Counted from the first letter of the stretch, positions 42,844-49,885 are shown. The stretch: DNA of 64,000 nucleotides from an uncultured Eubacteriales bacterium (GCA_900547975.1 URIX01000002.1:22488-86487), one strand, 5' to 3'. The notes: generated by a model not told the origin, from the letters alone. Translations and numbers: made by a program.

Positions 42844-43060
42844 CTCCGAGTTTTATTTGCCTTTCGGCAACAAGACGGCGCAGCATCGAGAAAACTCAAA
42901 AACATATCACTTAAAATCACAAGATGCCTATGTCAACGACCAGCGTAAATTATTGCGTTTTCAACAAAAGAGCCTATGTCGAACAAGCAATAATTTTGCC
43001 GTTGATATAGGCTTTTCTCTGTGCTAAACCGCCGTGCCGAAAGGCAAATAAAACTAGGAG
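42844..43060. repeat. 26-bp inverted repeat enclosing a cruciform
   Basis: The arm at 42844-42869 and its inverted partner at 43035-43060 match 25 of 26 bp (GTTTTATTTGCCTTTCGGCA shared). Between them GCCTATGTCAACG (42926-42938) pairs with CGTTGATATAGGC (43000-43012), and AAATTATTGC (42947-42956) with GCAATAATTT (42987-42996). GCCTATGTC is also repeated directly at 42972. Placed just upstream of the sigma-like gene, it may be a recombination or transfer site of the element. Confidence 0.7.
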
Positions 43061-43124
43061 CGGTTATTTTTTTATAATCTAATTGAATCGCTAACGGAAT
43101 ATGGCGCTTCAAGGAGTATAAAAA

Positions 43125-43314
43125 AGGTTGCGCACAAGATTTGTGCGTAAGCAGATGTATAGATAAAAAGGGTGGCGTTTTAATTGCACAAAATCAGCAA
43201 TATGAGTTTTTTATAAATTCAAAGAATTTATAGGCATAGTTTAGTAGCAAAAAATTCTCGAAGAAAAAATAATACGAACCCATTATCTGAGTTCGTATCA
43301 TTGTCATTTGGTGA
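43125..43314. repeat. 190-bp dispersed repeat, copy 2
   Basis: Direct repeat of 21464-21652, same orientation. Begins AGGTTGCGCACAAGATTTG, ends with a hairpin AATACGAAC..GTTCGTAT and GTCATTTGGTGA. Non-coding. Confidence 0.8.
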
Positions 43315-43374
43315 CCGAATCGACACTTTATCTATACAAAAAGATTATATAAAGTGACAAATATGTTGTCAAAT

Positions 43375-43410
43375 AAAAACAGTTTCGCTCTTTAGGCGAA
43401 AACTGTTTTT
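43375..43410. terminator. Bidirectional terminator
   Basis: AAAAACAGTTTCGC (43375-43388) pairs with GCGAAAACTGTTTTT (43396-43410). It serves the minus-strand regulator pair ending at 43435. Confidence 0.8.
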
Positions 43411-43434
43411 GCCTGTTATAACAAACCCGACAAG

Positions 43435-44139
43435 TTATTTGTCGTCGTTTTTAGAAACGATATATTTGAACAAGCGTTTTACGTCTTTGCTTGACAAGAA
43501 GGGATAAAGCTCGTCCATATCTACGTCTTGAAGTTCGCCCTCAACATATTTGTCGACAAGTTTTGTAAGACACTCTTCCGACACAAACGGCGCAAGAGAA
43601 GTGAGGGAGTGTGTATATTTTTTATCGTTGTCGAGTGCGATTTTCAAGAACAATGCGTCACAATCGTTTTCGCTAAGAAACGGCATTATCGCGCAAAGGT
43701 TCAACCCGTCGTATTTGTCCGGATCGCTTAAGATGTCTTCCACGATTTCATGGATGTCATCGTCATCGAGGAAAGGAAGTATTTGTACGAGCTTATTCTT
43801 CTTGTCGGGCTTTTTGTCATCGCCGCCTAGAAAAATATTGCCCAAAGATGCGCCCACGCCATATCCCTTTTGTGCGATTTTTTCGGCTTTTTTCAATGCG
43901 CTTTTCACAAAATCCCACGACAATGCGGTTTTATCCGACGATTCGTTTTCTTCATCTTTTTTATCTTCGATTTCTTCTTCGAGATCATCGAGTTCTTCGA
44001 GAACATCCTCGAATTTGTCTTTTTCGTCCTCGTCCGTAAAAACAAAGTCGGATTTTTCCGCGCGTTGTTCTACGGCTTCTTCAATCGATATAGGTTCGTA
44101 TATCGTTTTTCCGTCTTGCAATTTCTTTTTGAGTATCAT
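43435..44139 (-). CDS. Uncharacterised acidic protein with short helical repeats
   Basis: I do not recognise this 234-residue protein. The N-terminal ~75 residues end in a strongly acidic coiled-coil (DVLEELDDLEEEIEDKKDEE). Residues ~115-230 consist of about four copies of a ~28-residue helical repeat whose core reads ILPFLDDDDIHEIVEDIL, IMPFLSENDCDALFLKIAL, LAPFVSEECLTKLVDKYV, and LYPFLSSKDVKRLFKYIV. The P-F-L/V turn followed by an acidic helix suggests a small HEAT-like solenoid. A short glycine-rich stretch (GYGVGASLGNIFLGG) separates the two parts. It overlaps the upstream HTH regulator by 4 bp, so they work together; it may sequester or sense for the regulator. Confidence 0.75.
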   Translation of the reverse strand: MILKKKLQDGKTIYEPISIEEAVEQRAEKSDFVFTDEDEKDKFEDVLEELDDLEEEIEDKKDEENESSDKTALSWDFVKSALKKAEKIAQKGYGVGASLGNIFLGGDDKKPDKKNKLVQILPFLDDDDIHEIVEDILSDPDKYDGLNLCAIMPFLSENDCDALFLKIALDNDKKYTHSLTSLAPFVSEECLTKLVDKYVEGELQDVDMDELYPFLSSKDVKRLFKYIVSKNDDK

Positions 44140-44588
44140 TGTGTGACCTCCGTTCTCATAAATTTTTGTTCGGCGGGCGTAAGCCTCGGTTTCAGATTTT
44201 CCATATCGGTTGTCAGCATTCCGTCCTTTATCGCTTTGAGAATCATTATTCTTTCCGTTTGCGAAAAGAGGTAAAAGTTTGCCGGAATGTCGATTTTTAT
44301 GTTACCGTCAACGATGTTCCTCACCACAAACAGCCGCTCGTGTCCCGCAAAAATGTCATCCGGATTGACATCGATTTTTTTGTCAAGACATAATAGTTCT
44401 TCAATGGTGATGTGAAAGATCTCGGACATGTTCAACAAATCGTCGATGGAGGGAACACCCGTGCCGTTTTCCCATTTGGACACGAGCTGCCTTGTCACGA
44501 AAAGTTTGTTGGCAAGCTCCTCCTGTGTGAGATTTTGCCTTTTCCGCCTCGACGCTATATTGTTGCCGACAGCAATGAAATCGATCAT
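44136..44588 (-). CDS. XRE-family helix-turn-helix transcriptional regulator
   Basis: A 150-residue regulator. N-terminal HTH_3 domain VGNNIASRRKRQNLTQEELA, followed by VTRQLVSKWENGTGVPSIDD, a classic Cro/CI fold. The C-terminal half (DDIFAGHERLFVVRNIVDGN, then MILKAIKDGML) has no clear family. Start ATG 44588 has AAGGAGG 8 bases upstream; the longer frame is rejected. ATGA overlap with the repeat protein downstream. Probably autoregulated. Confidence 0.9.
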   Translation of the reverse strand: MIDFIAVGNNIASRRKRQNLTQEELANKLFVTRQLVSKWENGTGVPSIDDLLNMSEIFHITIEELLCLDKKIDVNPDDIFAGHERLFVVRNIVDGNIKIDIPANFYLFSQTERIMILKAIKDGMLTTDMENLKPRLTPAEQKFMRTEVTQ

Positions 44589-44805
44589 TCTGCGCCTCCT
44601 TACAATTGAATTATATATCGTGCGCCGAAATATGTCACGCAACCGTCCGTTGCATTTTTATGTCAAAATGGTTTTGATATAATTAAATTAGGAGCTTAAA
44701 TTTACTAACTAATCGCTAATGCCATAAGCAAGAAACAATACGGAGATGATAAATTGCGGAGTATCGTAAATTCAGACTATGTAAAAACACTCTATCGAAT
44801 AGGAT

Positions 44806-45020
44806 TTAAACGTGTTTATTGTTTTTTTGTTTGGGAATAGTGTGTTGTGCTGCTGCTTTTGAATACTTGCGTGCGGCGCCTGCGTAATAGCTTGCCATAA
44901 TTAATGTAGCATTTGCTGGTTCGGTAATGATGGCGTCCACACCGAATCTTTTGAAATAGTAAGTCGCTTGATTTATTGAACAATCAAAATAGTATATATT
45001 GCCCTCGATTTTTACAGATA
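44806..45020 (-). pseudogene. C-terminal fragment of a WYL-domain-type regulator
   Basis: A ~65-codon open stretch ending at a stop at 44806-44808, with residues VKIEGNIYYFDCSINQATYY, then FKRFGVDAIITEPANATLIM and YYAGAARKYSKAAAQ. This fits the end of WYL-domain regulators (beta strand, helix with Y-F-x-x-F-G, then the last helix). No start and no N-terminal domain remain; at ~45012 the sequence runs into a recombinase fragment on the other strand. Family assignment is tentative. Confidence 0.5.
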
Positions 45021-45178
45021 CCGGCGAAACAAACAGATATTATAAATGCGCCGGCAAAAAGAAATATCACAATGGTTGCACGAAAAGTCAAGTGCGCAAA
45101 GAGTATCTCGAAGATATTGTCGTCAACGCAATCATAGATGAGTTGAATCGCCTGGGAGCAATAGAGTACTACCGATGA
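45012..45178 (+). pseudogene. Serine recombinase zinc-ribbon fragment
   Basis: About 55 codons: TGETNRYYKCAGKKKYHNGC followed by TKSQVRKEYLEDIVVNAIID. This is the C-terminal zinc-ribbon end of a large serine recombinase, cut off at its start by the WYL fragment and ending at a stop at 45176. It could be the missing end of the recombinase family seen at 33.5 kb. Confidence 0.75.
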
Positions 45179-45628
45179 TATACACCTTGACGAAAGATAC
45201 ATTGTAATAAACAAGCAAATGCAAAACGGTGAAGTTGTCCCGCCCAAAACCGATAGCGGAAATAGAAACGTACCGATTATCGATGTTTTGTATCCGTATT
45301 TGAAAGACATAGACTTTTCAAAGCACGAAAGATTGTTCCCGATAAAAGAACACGCATTGCGTGTGTATTTCAAAACGCATTGAAAGCAAGTGGCTTGGAC
45401 GGTATGGGTTTTACAATTCATTGCTTGCGCCATACCTACGCAACGAGATGTGCTGAAAATAATGTAAATCGTGTTGTTGTTCAAAAATGGGTTGGACATT
45501 CAACGGCGGATATGACAGAAAACGTTTATACGCACATCAATAATGATTTCGAGAAAGACGAAATCGAAAAATTTAATAAGGGGGTAAACGATACATATAA
45601 TCAAGAAAAAAAGACTATTCGGAAATAA
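45168..45628 (+). pseudogene. Tyrosine recombinase (phage integrase) C-terminal remnant, frameshifted
   Basis: Two frames together give a tyrosine-integrase catalytic domain. The first, ending near 45380, reads YIVINKQMQNGEVVPPKTDS, then GNRNVPIIDVLYPYLKDI. The second (45380-45628) reads FTIHCLRHTYATRCAENNVN, then VVQKWVGHSTADMTENVYTH, with the R-H-x-x-R-like H-L-R-H, the later H/W and the Tyr nucleophile. The N-terminal domain and one frame are lost. It ends ~40 bp before tRNA-Lys(TTT), the usual place for an integrase that used a tRNA as attachment site. Confidence 0.85.
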
Positions 45629-45634
45629 AAAAAT

Positions 45635-45661
45635 TAGACTATATACTGAGTATATAGTCTA
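45635..45661. terminator. Terminator after tRNA-Lys(TTT)
   Basis: TAGACTATATACT (45635-45647) and AGTATATAGTCTA (45649-45661) form a 13-bp stem with A/T runs on both sides, closing the tRNA cluster on the minus strand and the integrase remnant on the plus strand. Confidence 0.75.
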
Positions 45662-45666
45662 AAAAA

Positions 45667-45742
45667 TGGTGACCCACCGGAGATTCGAACTCCGGACCAT
45701 CGCATTAAAAGTGCGGTGCTCTACCGGCTGAGCTAGTGAGTC
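45667..45742 (-). tRNA. tRNA-Lys (anticodon TTT)
   Basis: 76 nt with encoded CCA. Acceptor GACTCAC/GTGGGTC (one T-G pair), anticodon loop CTTTTAA (TTT, reads AAA), T-arm CCGGAG-TTCGAAT-CTCCGG. Two bases separate it from tRNA-Gln. It is followed directly by a terminator and has no tail repeat. Confidence 0.95.
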
Positions 45743-45744
45743 AT

Positions 45745-45819
45745 TGGCAGGGGTAGCTGGATTTGAACCAACGAATGCCAGAATCAAAATCTGGTGCCTT
45801 ACCGCTTGGCGATACCCCT
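45745..45819 (-). tRNA. tRNA-Gln (anticodon TTG)
   Basis: 75 nt with encoded CCA. Acceptor AGGGGTA/TACCCCT, discriminator G, anticodon loop TTTTGAT (TTG, reads CAA), T-loop TTCAAAT. Confidence 0.95.
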
Positions 45820-45929
45820 ACAACGCAGTCTATCTTATCACCAAAACAAAGTTTTTGCAACAAATATACTGCACTTTTTTGCCGAATGTAAATAATTTTT
45901 GTTTCGGCTGTGACAGATTATCAAAACGT

Positions 45930-46013
45930 TTGATTTTCTGCCCGTTCGAATCCGATGAAGTTATCATTGAACTCGAACTTATATCGACTCTATTTAGAGT
46001 GATGTTTCAAAAG
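45930..46013 (-). repeat. Truncated tRNA-His tail unit
   Basis: The tRNA-proximal ~84 bp of the unit described next, identical to the matching part of 46156-46239, then cut within the CAAACAAT hairpin. It marks the far end of the tandem array; the ~110 bp from here to tRNA-Gln (45820-45929) shows nothing recognisable. Confidence 0.75.
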
Positions 46014-46239
46014 TGGGGTGAATAGTGGGATTCGCGCCGTTTGACCTATGCCGAGCGACTCGCGCTACACAGGCACGCATCTTTATGCGTTTCCGTACGA
46101 CTTTTCGAAGGTCTGCACTATCACGCCGGGGCAGTCAAACAATTCACAGGATTGTTTGATTTTCTGCCCGTTCGAATCCGATGAAGTTATCATTGAACTC
46201 GAACTTATATCGACTCTATTTAGAGTGATGTTTCAAAAG
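46014..46239 (-). repeat. tRNA-tail element D2 (second tandem unit after tRNA-His)
   Basis: A 226-bp unit flanked at each end by the 21-nt tRNA-His tail (TGGGGTGAATAGTGGGATTCG on the plus strand, split here as 46014-46034 and 46240-46260). About 145 bp of the body is identical to unit D1, indicating recent tandem duplication, while the tRNA-proximal ~80 bp differs from D1 at roughly a dozen positions. Confidence 0.85.
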
Positions 46240-46464
46240 TGGGGTGAATAGTGGGATTCGCGCCGTTTGACCTATGCCGAGCGACTCGCGCTACACAGGC
46301 ACGCATCTTTATGCGTTTCCGTACGACTTTTCGAAGGTCTGCACTATCACGCCGGGGCAGTCAAACAATTCACAGGATTGTTTGATTTTCTGCCCGTTCG
46401 AATCCAATGAAGTTATCATCGAACTCAAACTATATTGACTCTTTTCAGAGTAATTTATCAAAAG
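46240..46464 (-). repeat. tRNA-tail element D1 (first unit after tRNA-His)
   Basis: A 225-bp unit between the CCA end of tRNA-His (46465) and a full 21-nt copy of the tRNA tail (46260-46240). Read from the tRNA: small hairpin ACTCTGAAAAGAGT, anti-tail word GGATTCG, nested stem GGGCAG..CTGCCC with CAAACAAT..ATTGTTTG inside, AGACCTTCGAAAAGTC, ACGCATAAAGATGCGT and GCGCGAGTCGC, then the tail copy. No protein is encoded. Confidence 0.87.
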
Positions 46465-46542
46465 TGGGGTGAATAGTGGGATTCGAACCCACGACCTCCA
46501 GGGCCACAACCTGGCACGCTAACCAACTGCGCTATATCCACC
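46465..46542 (-). tRNA. tRNA-His (anticodon GTG)
   Basis: 78 nt counting the extra 5' G and encoded CCA. G-1 pairs with C73 as required for histidine tRNAs; anticodon loop TTGTGGC (GTG); T-arm GTGGG-TTCGAAT-CCCAC. Four bases from tRNA-Arg. Its tail is tandemly repeated downstream. Confidence 0.95.
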
Positions 46543-46546
46543 ATAA

Positions 46547-46623
46547 TGGCGAGCCTGAAGAGATTCGAACTCCCGACACACGGCTTAGAAGGCCGTTGCT
46601 CTATCCTGCTGAGCTACAGGCTC
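46547..46623 (-). tRNA. tRNA-Arg (anticodon TCT)
   Basis: 77 nt with encoded CCA. Acceptor GAGCCTG/CAGGCTC, discriminator G, anticodon loop CTTCTAA (TCT, reads AGA), T-arm GGGAG-TTCGAAT-CTCTT (one mispair). No tail repeat. Confidence 0.95.
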
Positions 46624-46658
46624 ATTGCATTAGACGCTCAAAGATTGTTTGAGTTCTT

Positions 46659-46799
46659 GTAATGGAGCGGGTATTTGGAATGCCGCACTTTTGCATGCAA
46701 CATATTCCACTAAACCGCAAGCCGTTTTGGACAGGTTTTGTACGATGCGGCAATCTCGCTTTTCGCTCGATGCGGACCGTCCAATTCCCGTCAAAGACG
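46659..46799 (-). repeat. tRNA-tail element E, downstream of tRNA-Gly(TCC)
   Basis: The tRNA end plus flank (ACCCGCTCCATTAC on the minus strand, 46813-46800) is repeated exactly at 46672-46659, 141 bp downstream, and a weaker match (19 of 23) extends further into the T-arm. Just after the tRNA the plus strand carries CCAATTCCCGTC (46781-46792), an inverted 10-of-12 copy of the tRNA T-arm word CCGATTCCCATC. Hairpins GGACGGTCC and CGAGCGAAAAGCGAG follow. The unit separates tRNA-Gly from tRNA-Arg. Confidence 0.8.
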
Positions 46800-46803
46800 G
46801 TAA

Positions 46804-46877
46804 TGGAGCGGGTGATGGGAATCGGACCCACGCAATCAGCTTGGAAGGCTGACATTCTACCATTAAACTACACCCGC
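46804..46877 (-). tRNA. tRNA-Gly (anticodon TCC)
   Basis: 74 nt with encoded CCA. Acceptor GCGGGTG/CACCCGC, discriminator T, anticodon loop CTTCCAA (TCC, reads GGA/GGG), T-loop TCCGATT. First gene of the minus-strand cluster Gly-Arg-His-Gln-Lys. Confidence 0.95.
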
Positions 46878-46963
46878 ACGGACTCAAATCGCACTTTTTT
46901 AGAGCAATCTATAATTCAATGCTTGACAATATTACCACATCGGCGTATTTATGTCAACAAAAT

Positions 46964-47428
46964 TTAGATTAGATTTACGATTTTGACCGTAAATTTTCCG
47001 TCGTGAACGACGGCGTAGGCGTATGACGGCGCGCCCGAAAGCGGCGAACATATCGAGCCGGGACATACGAACGTAATTCCTGTGCTTTCGTCGATTTGCG
47101 CAAAGTGCGTATGCCCGTAAAAAACGAGTGTGCAACCGAGTTCGCGCGCTCTCAAATCGAGTTCCAAAAGACCGCGCTTGACGTGGTATTTATCGCCGTG
47201 AGTGAGTAAAATGCGCACGCCGTCTGTTTCGACGACTTCTTCGTCGCAAAACTCGTATCGGTCGCAGTTGCCCTTTACGCCGTGAAAGCCTTTGTGGCAC
47301 ATCAAATCGCCGAGAGAGCCTAATCCGTCGCCGAGGAAGAAAACGTATCTGCTTTCGTTTGCGACGTCCGTAAGGCGGCTTGGAAGCGGCATATTGTGGC
47401 TGTCCGAAAATGCGACGATAGTGTTCAT
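46964..47428 (-). CDS. YfcE-type metallophosphoesterase
   Basis: A 154-residue phosphodiesterase of the YfcE/MJ0936 group, a cytosolic dimetal enzyme active on phosphodiesters in vitro. All metal motifs are present: FSDSHNM, FLGDGLGS, GVKGNCDRY, LTHGDKYHV and FYGHTHFAQ. Start ATG 47428 lies 4 bp after the rdgB stop, so it is the last gene of the Na/Pi-rdgB-yfcE unit. It has no separate ribosome site. The pairing rdgB-yfcE is common in clostridia. Confidence 0.93.
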   Translation of the reverse strand: MNTIVAFSDSHNMPLPSRLTDVANESRYVFFLGDGLGSLGDLMCHKGFHGVKGNCDRYEFCDEEVVETDGVRILLTHGDKYHVKRGLLELDLRARELGCTLVFYGHTHFAQIDESTGITFVCPGSICSPLSGAPSYAYAVVHDGKFTVKIVNLI

Positions 47429-47432
47429 AATT

Positions 47433-48017
47433 TTAGTTGCGCTCGTTCAGTTTTTCGAGCATAGCGTGCAGGGCTCTGCCTCTGTGGCTGACTGAATTTT
47501 TTTCGGCTTGCGACGCTTCGGCAAACGTTTTTTGCAGTTCGTCGCTATAAAAGAGCGAGTCGTATCCGAATCCTTCGCTTCCGCGTTCTTCGGTCAGAAT
47601 CGAGCCTTCAACGCGACCTTTTGCGGTGATAAACTCGCCGTTCGGATAACAAATGGTGATTACGGTTGCAAAATGCGCGCGTCTGTTTTCCACGCCGTCG
47701 AGGTTTTTGAGAAGCAACCGACGATTCGCCTTGTCGTCGTGTGCTTCGCCCGCGTAGCGAGCGGAATAAACGCCCGGTGCGCCGTTTAAGGCGTCCACCA
47801 TAAGCCCCGTGTCGTCGGCAAGAGTCGGCATATTGCAAACGTCACAAATTGTGCGCGCTTTGAGGTACGAGTTTTCTTCGAGCGTAGTCCCCGTTTCCTC
47901 GACGTCTATGTCGATTCCGAGTTCTTTGAGAGAAAGCAATTCGTCAAACGAGTTGCCGAGAATCGCTTTGATTTCACTGAGTTTGTGGGCGTTGTTGGTG
48001 GCTATTGCGAGTTTCAT
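47433..48017 (-). CDS. rdgB: Non-canonical purine NTP pyrophosphatase (RdgB/HAM1)
   Basis: Hydrolyses ITP, dITP and XTP to monophosphates, keeping deaminated purines out of nucleic acids. The 194-residue chain shows the family landmarks ATNNAHKLSEIKAIL, EENSYLKART, LADDTGLMVDALNGAPGVYS, ARYAG, GFGYDSLFY and SHRGRAL. Start 48017 has AAGGAC upstream and lies 9 bp after the Na/Pi symporter gene. Confidence 0.96.
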   Translation of the reverse strand: MKLAIATNNAHKLSEIKAILGNSFDELLSLKELGIDIDVEETGTTLEENSYLKARTICDVCNMPTLADDTGLMVDALNGAPGVYSARYAGEAHDDKANRRLLLKNLDGVENRRAHFATVITICYPNGEFITAKGRVEGSILTEERGSEGFGYDSLFYSDELQKTFAEASQAEKNSVSHRGRALHAMLEKLNERN

Positions 48018-48026
48018 AATAAGTCC

Positions 48027-49718
48027 TTATGCCTTGCGATTTATGGATTTTGCAACGTTGATAAAGTGGTCTGCGACACGCTCGGAATCGGAAGCGAGCG
48101 AGAGGTATTGCGCGCCGACGTCTGGCGTGCAGTCGCCCGATCTGAGTCTTGCGATATGGTTTGCGCCCATTGCTTCGGTGAGGTCGTCGATGTTGTCCTC
48201 GATTTTGTTTGCATCTTCAAGCGATGACGAATCGCAGTTGACGTACGCTTTCATAACCTTTTGGAACAAATCGCCTATGCGGCTTTGAAGGTGGCGAACC
48301 TCTTGAATCGCGATATCCGAGAATGTTTGATTGGATTCTTTGAGTTTGTCGGCGTATTCGACGATGTTTTCCGCATAGTCGCCGACGCGTTCGAGGTCGG
48401 TTATGGTGTGGAACGTGGTTGCAAGATAGTTGTGGTCGGCGTCGTTCATTTCGAGTTTGGAAAGATTGACGACGAATCTTGCGATTTCCTTGTTAAGGAA
48501 GTTAAGTTCGTTTTCGTTCTTGCGGAATTGCTCTATATCCGAATAATCGAGCGTGCAGATTATGTTGCAGGCGATGTCGTAGTTGTGAAGCGCGATTTCC
48601 GCCATGTTGACGATTTCGTTTTTGGTTTGTTGAACGGCGATAGGCGGCGTTTTGAGCATATGCTCGTCGATGTAGAACATATGTTCTTCGGGTTGTTCGT
48701 GCGCTTTGTTCTTGTCGGGCAGAATCTTGCAAACGAGTTTAACCGATAAGTTTGTGAGCGGCAACATAATTATGACCGTAATGACGTTGAATATCGTGTG
48801 GAACATAGCGAGTTGCGTTTGCGGAACGCCGGGGAACATCTTTTCAAACAGATATCCGAACGTAATGACTTTTGCGGGATTGACCGCTTTCGAGATTTCG
48901 CGCATCATCATTGCGACGATCATAAAGATGACAACGCCGGATACGTTGAACAAAAGGTGAATGAGCGCGGTGCGTTTTGCGTTGGTGCTCGAAGTGAGAC
49001 CTGCGATGATTGCCACGACGCACGAGCCGATGTTCGAACCCATCGTGAGGTAGATACCTTGGTCGAGGTTGATGAGCCCCGTAAATGTCATAGTGATTGC
49101 AACGGACGTCATAACCGACGAACTTTGAATTATGGCGGTGAGAATCGTGCCTATCAAAACGAGAAGAATGGGATTCGATATGGAAGCGAGAAAGTTTTTG
49201 ACGGAATCGAGAGCGGCAAAGACTTTCATAGAAGCACTCATCATATCCAGACCCACGAACAGCATACCGAAGCCGGCGAGGATACCGCCGATTTTCTTTG
49301 CGATGTCTTTTTTGGCGAACGCCATAGTAAACGCGCCGATACCTGCAAAGGTTGCAAACACGACGCCGGTGGAAATTGAGTTTTCGAACATACCGAGCGC
49401 GGTGATTTGACCCGTGATTGTCGTACCGATGTTTGCGCCGTAAATTACGGTTGCGGCTTGCATAAGCGACATAATGCCCGCATTGACAAAACCGATGACC
49501 ATAACGGTGGTTGCGCCCGACGATTGAATCGCCGCCGTTGCGACCGTGCCAATGCCGACGCCGACGAGTTTGCTCTTGGACGTTCTTGCAAAGAGATGTT
49601 TTAGTTTGTTTGAACTGACGGATTCGAGGTTGGTACTCATCATAGTGCAGGCGATGAGAAAAACGCCTATACCTGCTATGAGAGATAAAACTGCCGTTGC
49701 GATTTGGACGGGTGTCAT
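48027..49718 (-). CDS. Na+/phosphate symporter (NptA-like) with PhoU domain
   Basis: 563 residues. The membrane part contains the two inverted SLC34-type repeats with QSS motifs (ATAAIQSSGATTVMVIGFVN and TAIIQSSSVMTSVAITMTF), about nine to ten helices to residue ~330. Residues ~370-560 are a helical PhoU-like domain (RNENELNFLNKEIARFVVNL; LERVGDYAENIVEYA; SERVADHFINVAKS), often found fused to these transporters and thought to sense phosphate status. Start ATG 49718; the ribosome site is poor. Promoter TTTACA-17-TATAAT (49841-49813) and three palindromes further upstream. Confidence 0.93.
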   Translation of the reverse strand: MTPVQIATAVLSLIAGIGVFLIACTMMSTNLESVSSNKLKHLFARTSKSKLVGVGIGTVATAAIQSSGATTVMVIGFVNAGIMSLMQAATVIYGANIGTTITGQITALGMFENSISTGVVFATFAGIGAFTMAFAKKDIAKKIGGILAGFGMLFVGLDMMSASMKVFAALDSVKNFLASISNPILLVLIGTILTAIIQSSSVMTSVAITMTFTGLINLDQGIYLTMGSNIGSCVVAIIAGLTSSTNAKRTALIHLLFNVSGVVIFMIVAMMMREISKAVNPAKVITFGYLFEKMFPGVPQTQLAMFHTIFNVITVIIMLPLTNLSVKLVCKILPDKNKAHEQPEEHMFYIDEHMLKTPPIAVQQTKNEIVNMAEIALHNYDIACNIICTLDYSDIEQFRKNENELNFLNKEIARFVVNLSKLEMNDADHNYLATTFHTITDLERVGDYAENIVEYADKLKESNQTFSDIAIQEVRHLQSRIGDLFQKVMKAYVNCDSSSLEDANKIEDNIDDLTEAMGANHIARLRSGDCTPDVGAQYLSLASDSERVADHFINVAKSINRKA

Positions 49719-49812
49719 AAACAAATTGTTTTTGCACGCCTGTGCGTGCGTGTGGGGTTTGCCCGTACGGCTTTTGCCGCGTCTTCTTACAATCCAATTA
49801 TTGTCTTTGTTA

Positions 49813-49841
49813 ATTATAAATAAAAATCCGATGATTGTAAA
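49813..49841 (-). promoter_or_regulatory. Promoter of the Na/Pi-rdgB-yfcE operon
   Basis: Minus strand: TTTACA (49841-49836), 17 bp, TATAAT (49818-49813). The leader is ~90 nt and holds a GC-rich hairpin (GCACGCACAGGCGTGC). Confidence 0.7.
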
Positions 49842-49885
49842 ACGGAATGCTCAACTTGCTCCATAATTCGACAAAATGCGTAAAA

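Noticed and set aside
46014..46485. CRISPR-like array
   Set aside because: Repeats are 225 bp apart with only two and a half units, spacers are near-identical, and the 21-nt repeated end equals the tRNA-His tail. No cas genes.
46622..46967. Open frames across tRNA-Gly(TCC) and unit E
   Set aside because: They translate a tRNA and its antisense; no start signals.
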